From the NCBI GenBank assembly GCA_013002105.1, contig JABDKS010000537.1:1-15955 (forward strand): a stretch of 15,955 bases of DNA. Reading direction: 5' to 3'. This document shows positions 6,075 through 13,127 of the stretch, piece by piece; position 1 is the stretch's first letter; each line of letters starts with the position of its first letter. This DNA comes from Pirellulaceae bacterium. GTDB lineage: Bacteria; Planctomycetota; Planctomycetia; Pirellulales; Pirellulaceae. The notes under the pieces are model-generated. The model searched no databases, had not been told where the DNA came from, and was given only the letters and a program-made list of their open reading frames with translations. A program made the position numbers and the translations under genes.

Positions 6075-6620
6075 CGGTCGCACTGTGTTTTTGATCTAGC
6101 AAATGACGCGTCACCCCATCGTTCGCCCTTGAGGCTTGGATGGGACAGGTCCGAATCGAGTGTGGGAGCGAAATCCTTATTCGTGGGAGCGATTCTTGGC
6201 CGATGAGGTGTCAAACTGGCTAATCGTGGCGACAAATCGGCTTGCTTTGTCTAAGAAATCCGACGGCAAATCGTCGGTTCCTATGTCCGGGAATCGATTT
6301 GCCACGTTTTTGGCAAGTTTGCGGCGCCCGAGCGATCTCTGCTTGGTGCCCCTGGGGAGTCCTCCGTGTCGACCGAGGGCAGTTATACTTGTTCACATCG
6401 ATCGGATTGGTTTCCAGCCGATTGGAAGTTTGCGGCACCAGGTCACGATCAGGCTTGGGAACAGGGCCATTTCGCCCCGTCAGAGGATTCCCCGTCGTTT
6501 GTGATTCCCCATGGGGCGATCGTCATTGCCAAACATTGTTCCCAAGCGGAACGAGCACATCAGATCTGATTCAAAATCGCGATACGGGATCGATCGCGCA
6601 CCATTCTTAGAGCACACAAC
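6075..6620. other. 546-bp noncoding region upstream of moxR
   Basis: Frames here have no recognisable protein features. Structures seen: gtgggagcga twice, 21 bp apart (6162-6171 and 6183-6192, two helical turns); a hairpin with arms ccgacg/cgtcgg (6260-6265, 6272-6277); a perfect 10-bp palindrome ccccatgggg (6507-6516); and a -10-like TATACT at 6385-6390 with no good -35. The moxR promoter and any operator probably lie here, but I cannot place them firmly. I saw no tRNA or SRP RNA signature. Confidence 0.4.
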
Positions 6621-7643
6621 ATGAGCCAAGCGGCTGCACCCGGAGAGACTCAGCGTCTGAGCGAAGACGATGTTCAAGCGATTGATCACCTGAGAGATGC
6701 CTACCAAAAACTTTGCCAGGAGCTGGCCAAGGTCATCGTTGGCCAACAGGATACGATCGAGCAATTGGCGATCTGCCTTTTCGCTCGTCGTCACGCACTG
6801 TTGATGGGTGTGCCGGGTTTGGCCAAGACGTTGTTGGTTAGCAAGTTGGCCGAAACGATGTCCCTGCGTTTCAGCCGCATTCAGTTCACGCCAGACCTGA
6901 TGCCGATGGACATCACCGGTACCGATATCCTGCAAGACACCAACGACGGTCGCCGCGAGTTTCAGTTTGTCAAAGGTCCTGTGTTCGCCAACATCATTTT
7001 GGCGGACGAAATCAATCGTGCCCCACCCAAGACGCAAGCAGCGATGCTCGAGGCGATGCAAGAGCAACGGGTGACGGTACTTGGCAAAGAATTCAAATTG
7101 CAATCGCCGTTTATGGTGTTGGCGACGCAAAACCCGGTGGAGCAAGAAGGCACCTATCCGTTGCCCGAGGCGCAACTGGATCGATTCATGTCTTTGATTG
7201 AGTTGGATTATCCCAACGAGGCAGAAGAGATCGAGATCGCTCGGACAACGACCGGTGGCGATCTGCCGGAGCTGGAGCATCTGATGTCCGCAGAACAAAT
7301 CATCGTTCACCAGGACCTGGTTCGCCGCGTACCCGTGCCCGATCACATTTATACGTATGCTGCACGTCTGGTTCGCAAGACCCGTCCTGGCGGTGACACG
7401 ACGCCCGATTGGCTGCAACCATTGGTGTCCTGGGGTGCCGGACCGCGAGCCGTTCAGAATCTGATTCTCGGTGCGAAGAGTCGGGCGGCGCTGGAAGGCA
7501 GCTACATGGTTCGATTGGAAGACGTTCAACATGTTGCTCAAGCGGTGTTGACGCACCGATTGATCACGACCTTTGCTGCCCAAGCCGAGCGTGTTTCCGC
7601 ACGCGACATTGTCAAACGCCTAGTCGACGAGACTCCGGAGTGA
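6621..7643 (+). CDS. MoxR-family AAA+ ATPase
   Basis: This 340-residue AAA+ ATPase is of the MoxR type, chaperone-like motors that act on partner proteins with von Willebrand A (vWA) domains. Visible motifs: Walker A GVPGLAKT (63-70), Walker B ILADE (126-130) followed by INRAPPKTQAAMLEAM, sensor 1 ATQNP (168-172), the arginine-finger region EAQLDRF (183-189), and sensor 2 WGAGPRA (271-277). The C-terminal lid domain follows. The length is normal for the family. The start is ATG 6621, with only a weak upstream purine stretch. It leads a cluster with DUF58, two membrane vWA proteins and a large coiled-coil protein, a common association for MoxR. The last codons and stop are part of a 23-bp tandem repeat array. 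Confidence 0.95.
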   Translation: MSQAAAPGETQRLSEDDVQAIDHLRDAYQKLCQELAKVIVGQQDTIEQLAICLFARRHALLMGVPGLAKTLLVSKLAETMSLRFSRIQFTPDLMPMDITGTDILQDTNDGRREFQFVKGPVFANIILADEINRAPPKTQAAMLEAMQEQRVTVLGKEFKLQSPFMVLATQNPVEQEGTYPLPEAQLDRFMSLIELDYPNEAEEIEIARTTTGGDLPELEHLMSAEQIIVHQDLVRRVPVPDHIYTYAARLVRKTRPGGDTTPDWLQPLVSWGAGPRAVQNLILGAKSRAALEGSYMVRLEDVQHVAQAVLTHRLITTFAAQAERVSARDIVKRLVDETPE

Positions 7644-7714
7644 TTGTCGACGAGACTCCCGAGTGACGGTCGACGAGACGCCAGAGTAATTGGCGACGAG
7701 ACTCCCGCGTGATC
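7623..7714 (+). repeat. Four 23-bp tandem repeats covering the moxR stop codon
   Basis: Units start at 7623, 7646, 7669 and 7692 with a period of exactly 23 bp, each beginning gtcgacgagac or a one-base variant. Unit 1 encodes the last six residues of MoxR (VDETPE) and its TGA. Units 2 and 3 encode the same six residues plus a stop, each in a different frame, with TGA at 7664-7666 and TAA at 7687-7689. Unit 4 is diverged (GDETPA, TGA). Confidence 0.9.
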
Positions 7715-7865
7715 GCAAGCCTGAATCGTCGGCTCCGGCTTGAACCGCAGCGTTTGGATGGGTCCGTCACCAGACCGCGGTTGCTAGTCGATGCCGATCT
7801 GCGACGGGCAACCCTGCTGATTGAATCCCCGAACCAATGAGTGACCCACTGCTGCTGGCCCTCCG

Positions 7866-8777
7866 ATGAGTACCGAACCACAACGACGCGAATTCGTAGA
7901 GACCGACGTGATTGCACGTTTGGGCTGGTTGCCGTTGATGTCGCGCAAACCAATGTTGGGCGGCGTATCGGGACGACATGCCAGTCCCCATCGTGGTTCG
8001 AGCGTCGAATTTGCCGAATATCGCAAGTATGTCCCAGGGGATGATCTGCGACGTTTGGATTGGCGCGCCTATGGGCGGAGCGATCGCTTTTTTGTCAAGG
8101 AGTTCGAGGCCGACACGAACTTGCGGATGGTGTTGGTCGTCGACACGAGCGGATCGATGGATTTCGGCAGTGTCGGCATGACGAAACTCGATTATGCGCG
8201 ACGCGTTGCCGCAGCACTCAGTTATCTCGCGATCCAGCAGGGAGACGCGGTCGGCATGGCTTGTGTGGCCGAGGGGATCACGCAGAATATTCCCGCCCGA
8301 CGAAACCCGGCCCACCTGCCCACACTGATGAACACGCTGGCGGATGCCACGCCACAAGGCGAGACCGGTTTGGAATCGGTGCTGCACGAACTGGCCGAAA
8401 CGGTGCGTCAACGTGCATTGATCATTGTCTTGTCGGACATGTTCATTGAGCCATCGGCGATGCGAGACTGTTTTGAACATTTGCGTTTTCGCAAACACGA
8501 TGTTTCACTGTTTCATCTGCTGGATCCGGAAGAAATCGGATTTGATTTTCAACGGCCGACACGCTTTTTGGATATGGAAGGCGGAACGTCTGTTTTTGTC
8601 GAACCAAGCGAGATTGCCGACCGCTATCACCGCGCGTTGCAAGAGTACCTGGAGCAGGTCCACAAAGTCGTGTTGGAAACCGGCGTCGATTACCACCGCG
8701 TGATTATCGATCAACCGTATGACCAAGCAGTGACGGAGTTTTTGGTTGGACGTGCCCATCAGCGAGGTGCTCGATGA
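7866..8777 (+). CDS. DUF58 domain protein with a vWA-like fold
   Basis: This 303-residue protein belongs to the DUF58 family that accompanies MoxR ATPases. The hallmark segment is clear: G.H.SPHRGSSVEFAEYRKY (about 37-55), then VPGDDLRRLDWRAYGRSD (about 56-73), followed by a vWA-like core. That core begins with a MIDAS-type DTSGSM (93-98) that may bind a divalent metal. I see no membrane segment, so it is probably cytoplasmic or peripheral. The start is ATG 7866, 222 bp after moxR; the gap holds the 23-bp repeats and no clear terminator. The stop overlaps the next start as ATGA, so translation of the two is probably coupled. DUF58 proteins are thought to be partners of MoxR; the cellular role here is not known. 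Confidence 0.93.
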   Translation: MSTEPQRREFVETDVIARLGWLPLMSRKPMLGGVSGRHASPHRGSSVEFAEYRKYVPGDDLRRLDWRAYGRSDRFFVKEFEADTNLRMVLVVDTSGSMDFGSVGMTKLDYARRVAAALSYLAIQQGDAVGMACVAEGITQNIPARRNPAHLPTLMNTLADATPQGETGLESVLHELAETVRQRALIIVLSDMFIEPSAMRDCFEHLRFRKHDVSLFHLLDPEEIGFDFQRPTRFLDMEGGTSVFVEPSEIADRYHRALQEYLEQVHKVVLETGVDYHRVIIDQPYDQAVTEFLVGRAHQRGAR

Positions 8778-10831
8778 GTTTTGTTCAACCTTGGATGTTA
8801 TGGGCGACACCGCTGGTGTTTTTACCCATCATCATTCACTTGATCAATCAATGGCGTTACCAGACTAAAGCCTGGGGCGCGATGATGTTTTTGCTGCAAG
8901 CGAATAAGATGGCACGTGGTTACGCGCGGTTGCGGCAATGGCTGATCTTGGCGATGCGATGTTTGGTGGTGGCGGGATTGATTTTGGCAGTCGCACGGCC
9001 ACTCAGTAGTGGTCTGGGTTGGTTCGGTGGTGGAAGTGCAGATACGACGATCTTGTTGTTGGATCGATCGCCCAGCATGCAGCAATCGGGTAATTCCGGT
9101 CAGTCCAAACTGGACACCGGTCGCCGTCAGATCGCCGATGCGTTGCAAACGTTCGGGTCATCCCGGTGGGTGTTGATCGATAGCACGACGATGGAGCCAC
9201 AGACATTTGAAACGATCGACGCGTTGGTGGATTCTCCCGGGATGCAAGGTGCCAGTAGCACGGCCGATATCCCCGGCATGCTGCAGTCGACCGTCGACTA
9301 TCTGAAAAACAATCAGCCTGGTTCGACCGAGGTTTGGATTTGCAGCGACTTGCGAGCGCCCGACTGGAATGCCGACAGCGGAAATTGGTCGGCGATCCGC
9401 GAAGCGTTCAGTCAATTGCCACAATCCGTGCGGTTTCACCTGTTGGCCTATCCCGAGTCAGAAACCCGGAATGTGGCGATCCGCGTCAGCGACGTTCGAC
9501 GGACAAGTGGGCCGCTTGGCAACGCGGTACTGATGTCGATTCAGCTTTCGCGAAACCAAGAATCCGAAACCGTCGGGACGATTCCCGTCCAAATCGAAAT
9601 CGACGGTGCACGCAGCACGCTGGACTTGGAGTTGTCTGGCAAACAGGTCGAATTACGAGATCACCGCGTTGCATTGTCGGGAAACCAGAAACGTGGATGG
9701 GGGCGAGTGTCGATTCCCTCGGACGCCAACAATTCGGATAACGAGTTTTTCTTTGTATTCGATGATCCGCCTCAGCGGCGGATTGTTTTGGTGGGCGAAA
9801 ACAAAATCACGACACGTGCGTTGGAGATTGCCGCGTCGGTATCGCCCGATGGCAAGTCGGGCGCGAATGTCGAATTTGTGACGCCCGAGCAACTTGATTC
9901 GTTGGTTTTGGATGATGCGGCGCTGTTGGTTTGGCAAACCGATCTGCCCGATCGGCAAACCAGCGGCGCCGTAGCAGAATATGTGGCCGGCGGCGGGCAA
10001 GTGATTTTCTTCCCGCCCGATCAGTTGGTCGGTGGCATTAAGTCCGACGGCCAGTTCATGGGCTGTCGTTGGAAAGACTGGGTTCGCGCCGAGGACGAAA
10101 ACAAGGTGCTGGTGGAAAATTGGCGCGGCGATCAAGACTTGTTGGCTGCGACTCGCAGTGGGACCGGATTGCCGGTGGGCCAGCTGGCGATCAAAGGTTA
10201 CGCCACGATGGAGGGTGAATTCACTCAGCTCGCCACGTTGACCGGCGGAGCTCCGTTGCTGGCCCGCATTCCGACTGACCAGGGCGGCGTGTATTTCTGT
10301 GCGGCGTCGACATCGACTGACCAATCGACGTTCGCCAGCAACGGGATTGTGTTGTATGTCGTTGTGCAACGCGCGATCCAGCAGGGCCTCGCGGCGCTCG
10401 GCCAAACGACGCAGCGTGTTGCCGGCACAATCGCAGAACCCACCGACACGTGGCGAAAAGTGGCCGGATCCCGAGACATGCTGTCCAGTGAGTACGCGTT
10501 TCAATCGGGGGTTTATCGCGTCGGTCAGGACGCTCAATCGCAGTGGTTCGCGGTCAATCGATCGTTACGCGAAGACCAGCGAGATACCATCGAAGATGGT
10601 CAATTGAACAATCTATTTGCGGGACTGGATTTTTCGCGCGTGGATGATTCGGCCGGTAGTTTGTCGGGCATCGTGCGCGAAATCTGGCGATTGTTTTTGG
10701 TGTTGATGATTGCAGCGATGTTGATCGAAGCGACTTTGTGTATTCCACGTCGTGCGATCGCACAGCGGGCCAAAGTGGCTGCTGGTTTTTCGACCGACGC
10801 ATCACGCACGACACAGGGAGAAGCAGCGTGA
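8774..10831 (+). CDS. BatA-like membrane protein with vWA domain
   Basis: This 685-residue membrane protein starts with the BatA-type N-terminal domain (MSFVQPWMLW...). Hydrophobic segments lie at about 4-26 and 57-76, followed by a vWA domain whose metal-site motif is DRSPSM (97-102). The long central part is soluble and would lie on the far side of the membrane. Hydrophobic residues 640-657 form a third membrane segment, leaving a 28-residue tail. The full MIDAS needs later Thr and Asp residues, which I cannot assign by eye. Proteins of this type sit beside moxR and DUF58 genes in many bacteria, and Bat proteins are named for aerotolerance in Bacteroides; that role should not be assumed here. 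It overlaps DUF58 upstream by ATGA and the next gene by GTGA. Confidence 0.88.
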   Translation: MSFVQPWMLWATPLVFLPIIIHLINQWRYQTKAWGAMMFLLQANKMARGYARLRQWLILAMRCLVVAGLILAVARPLSSGLGWFGGGSADTTILLLDRSPSMQQSGNSGQSKLDTGRRQIADALQTFGSSRWVLIDSTTMEPQTFETIDALVDSPGMQGASSTADIPGMLQSTVDYLKNNQPGSTEVWICSDLRAPDWNADSGNWSAIREAFSQLPQSVRFHLLAYPESETRNVAIRVSDVRRTSGPLGNAVLMSIQLSRNQESETVGTIPVQIEIDGARSTLDLELSGKQVELRDHRVALSGNQKRGWGRVSIPSDANNSDNEFFFVFDDPPQRRIVLVGENKITTRALEIAASVSPDGKSGANVEFVTPEQLDSLVLDDAALLVWQTDLPDRQTSGAVAEYVAGGGQVIFFPPDQLVGGIKSDGQFMGCRWKDWVRAEDENKVLVENWRGDQDLLAATRSGTGLPVGQLAIKGYATMEGEFTQLATLTGGAPLLARIPTDQGGVYFCAASTSTDQSTFASNGIVLYVVVQRAIQQGLAALGQTTQRVAGTIAEPTDTWRKVAGSRDMLSSEYAFQSGVYRVGQDAQSQWFAVNRSLREDQRDTIEDGQLNNLFAGLDFSRVDDSAGSLSGIVREIWRLFLVLMIAAMLIEATLCIPRRAIAQRAKVAAGFSTDASRTTQGEAA
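10816..10820 (+). promoter_or_regulatory. Shine-Dalgarno site that fixes the GTG start at 10828
   Basis: GGGAG-type sequence (GGAG at 10817-10820) lies 7 bases before GTG 10828. The same frame is open back to ATG 10738, but that would overlap the upstream gene by more than 90 bp; the site and the GTGA overlap favour 10828. Confidence 0.75.
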
Positions 10832-13020
10832 CCGAATCCGCTTTCTCGTTTCAGGAAACCACCTGGACATTGGCGCTGTCGCTGTTGGCCATTGTCGCGG
10901 TTTGTCTATTGGCATGGATCTCGTGGCGACAAAGCGGATTTCGTCGTTCGATCGGCGCATTGGAACTGTTACGAGTTGCACTGGTCTGCGCTGCGGTGTT
11001 CTTGCTCAATCAGCCCGAGCGTGTGCAGCAGTTTGTTCCCACACAAAAGCCGACGGTCGTTGTTCTGGGTGACCAGTCACAAAGCATGACAACGCGGGAC
11101 ATCGGTTTGGACGAACGTGGTCAAGTGTTGCAAAGCCGCACCGAATCGATCGCGCCGCTGATGGACGACCAGACGTGGCAATCGCTGGAAAACGAATTAG
11201 ACGTTGTAATCACGCCGTTTGCCGCTGGTGACGACGGTGACCGAAGTGATTTGCACGGCGCGTTGGCGGCGGCACGCAAGGAGCATCCGAATCTACGCGC
11301 GGTGCTGTTGGCGTCCGATGGCGATTGGAATAGTGGTTCGCCGCCGGTCGAAATGGCAATGCGGATGCGGTTGCAGCAGATACCGATATTCGGCGTACCG
11401 GTCGGCGCTCCAACGCGACTGCCCGATGTTGAATTGCTCAGCTTCGACACACCATCCAACGGCGTGGTCGGCAAGAACGTGCGAATTCCCTTTACGATCG
11501 AAAGTGCGTTGCCACGCGACCACGTTGCCGTTGTCACGCTCGAAGCGACCGATGGTAGCAAGGTGACTCAGGAGGTACGTATCTCCGCGATGGGACGCAC
11601 GAGCGACGCCATGATGTGGAAACCCGATAACGTCGGCGACTACACGCTGACAATGAAAGTGCCGCCACACGGCGAAGAGTTGAATCTGGAGAACAACGAA
11701 AAAACCACACCGATCAAAATCGAGCAGGAACGATTGCGTGTGTTGGTCGTCGAGACGTTACCACGATGGGAATATCGATATTTGCGCAATGCGCTGTCGC
11801 GTGATCCGGGCGTGGAGGTCTCCTGTTTGCTGTTTCATCCGGGGCTGAGCAAAGTGGGCGGTGGCAACCGCGATTACATTCAATCGTTTCCCGATACCTT
11901 GAAAGAACTGTCTGAGTACGACGTCGTTTTTTTGGGTGATGTCGGTGTCGACGAGGATCAGTTGACCGAAGAACAATGTCGACTACTGAAAGGTTTGGTC
12001 GAACAGCACGCAGGCGGACTGGTTTTTATGCCCGGCTGGATGGGACACGCTCTGACGTTGGCCGACACACCGCTGGATGATTTGTTGCCGGTTGTCTACG
12101 ACCGAGCTCAAGTCAACGGTTGGGGATCGCGACAGCCCAGTCACTTTGCGTTGACCGAATTAGGCCGACGGAGTTTGCTGACCAAATTGGCCGACACCCA
12201 GGATGACAACATGCAGGTCTGGGAAAATTTGCCCGGGTTTCAATGGCACGCACCGGTGATTCGCGCCAAAGCCGGAACATCGGTTTTGGCAGTGCATCAG
12301 GAAGCATCCAATGAATACGGACGGATCCCGTTGTTGGTCACCAGGACCTTTGGCGCCGGCAAAGTATTATTCATGGGAACCGACGGTGCCTGGCGCTGGC
12401 GGCGCGGTGTCGAAGACAAATACCACTATCGTTTTTGGGGGCAGGTCGTTCGCTGGATGGCGTACCAGCCCAACGAAGTGGCCGGTCAATTCATGCGGTT
12501 GTATTCGGCGACCGAGAATCCCCAAGTTCGACAGACGGTGGGTTTGAAAGCCAACGTGATGGAAAAGAGTGGCGAGCCGCTGAGCAACGGAACGGTCACG
12601 GCGCGAATCGTTGCCCCGTCGGGACGCACCGAGACGGTGCGGATGCGAGGCACCAATGATGAATGGGGTGCGTTTGCCGGCGCATTCACACCGACCGAAC
12701 CAGGTGAGTACAAGGTCACGTTGCGCTGTGAAGAAACCAAACAAGTGTTGGAAGGTAATCTGTTTGTCCAAGGTGCGGCGCTGGAGCAAACCGGTAAGCC
12801 GGCGCGGCCCGAAGTTATCGAAGAACTAGCAAGGGTTTCCCGCGGCCGGGTCCTGAAGGACGTTTCGGTCCAGGAAATCGTGGCAGCGATCGGCCAGGTT
12901 CCCGAGCCTGCCAAGCAGCTCCGCCGCGTGCAATTGTGGAGTAATCCGTGGATCGCCGCCCTATTGATCGGTTTTCTGGGCCTTTTTTGGGCCGGTAGAA
13001 AAATGGTGGGGCTGATCTGA
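10828..13020 (+). CDS. Membrane protein with vWA-like and glutamine-amidotransferase-like regions
   Basis: From GTG 10828 the protein has 730 residues. Two membrane segments (about 13-32 and 45-61) precede a vWA-like domain beginning with DQSQSM (82-87). A beta-rich stretch follows, then a class I glutamine-amidotransferase-like domain from about residue 302 (RLRVLVVET, WEYRYLRNAL, then DVVFLGDVG at 364-372). At the position where active amidotransferases have the nucleophile elbow with Cys, this one reads PGWMGH with Trp404, so it is probably not an amidotransferase enzyme. A final membrane segment (about 709-724) ends the protein. It is coupled to the BatA-like gene (GTGA) and has a good ribosome binding site. 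It is probably a structural or sensing partner of the MoxR/vWA system; the function is unknown. Confidence 0.88.
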   Translation: MTESAFSFQETTWTLALSLLAIVAVCLLAWISWRQSGFRRSIGALELLRVALVCAAVFLLNQPERVQQFVPTQKPTVVVLGDQSQSMTTRDIGLDERGQVLQSRTESIAPLMDDQTWQSLENELDVVITPFAAGDDGDRSDLHGALAAARKEHPNLRAVLLASDGDWNSGSPPVEMAMRMRLQQIPIFGVPVGAPTRLPDVELLSFDTPSNGVVGKNVRIPFTIESALPRDHVAVVTLEATDGSKVTQEVRISAMGRTSDAMMWKPDNVGDYTLTMKVPPHGEELNLENNEKTTPIKIEQERLRVLVVETLPRWEYRYLRNALSRDPGVEVSCLLFHPGLSKVGGGNRDYIQSFPDTLKELSEYDVVFLGDVGVDEDQLTEEQCRLLKGLVEQHAGGLVFMPGWMGHALTLADTPLDDLLPVVYDRAQVNGWGSRQPSHFALTELGRRSLLTKLADTQDDNMQVWENLPGFQWHAPVIRAKAGTSVLAVHQEASNEYGRIPLLVTRTFGAGKVLFMGTDGAWRWRRGVEDKYHYRFWGQVVRWMAYQPNEVAGQFMRLYSATENPQVRQTVGLKANVMEKSGEPLSNGTVTARIVAPSGRTETVRMRGTNDEWGAFAGAFTPTEPGEYKVTLRCEETKQVLEGNLFVQGAALEQTGKPARPEVIEELARVSRGRVLKDVSVQEIVAAIGQVPEPAKQLRRVQLWSNPWIAALLIGFLGLFWAGRKMVGLI

Positions 13021-13127
13021 TGAATCCGATAGACTTTGTCGTTGCAGAAGGGACGCTTTTTCTCTTCTTCTTTCGTACTGATTGCGGACTTCGATCCGCG
13101 TTATGCACCCCAGGTCACCAAGCATGA
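13020..13127 (+). CDS. 35-codon mini-ORF coupled to both neighbours, uncertain
   Basis: ATG 13020 shares a base with the upstream stop (TGATG). Its TGA (13125-13127) overlaps the ATG of the next gene as ATGA. GGTGGGG at 13005-13011 is a plausible ribosome binding site. The peptide has a Phe/Leu-rich middle (TLFLFFF at 12-18) and two Cys, with no family I recognise. It would carry ribosomes across the 103-bp gap to the big downstream gene. The other possibility is chance, since a 100-bp open frame is not rare. Confidence 0.35.
   Translation: MNPIDFVVAEGTLFLFFFRTDCGLRSALCTPGHQA

Noticed and set aside
6075..6620. Possible SRP RNA or other structured RNA upstream of moxR
   Set aside because: I looked for the conserved SRP RNA apical sequence and for tRNA arms and found neither.
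6480..7583. 367-codon minus-strand frame opposite moxR
   Set aside because: It is antisense to a certain AAA+ ATPase gene, with His/Gln/Arg-rich shadow composition.
10738..10827. Upstream ATG start for the amidotransferase-like gene
   Set aside because: It would overlap the BatA-like gene by 94 bp and adds a stretch without membrane-protein character; GTG 10828 has a good Shine-Dalgarno site and a GTGA overlap.
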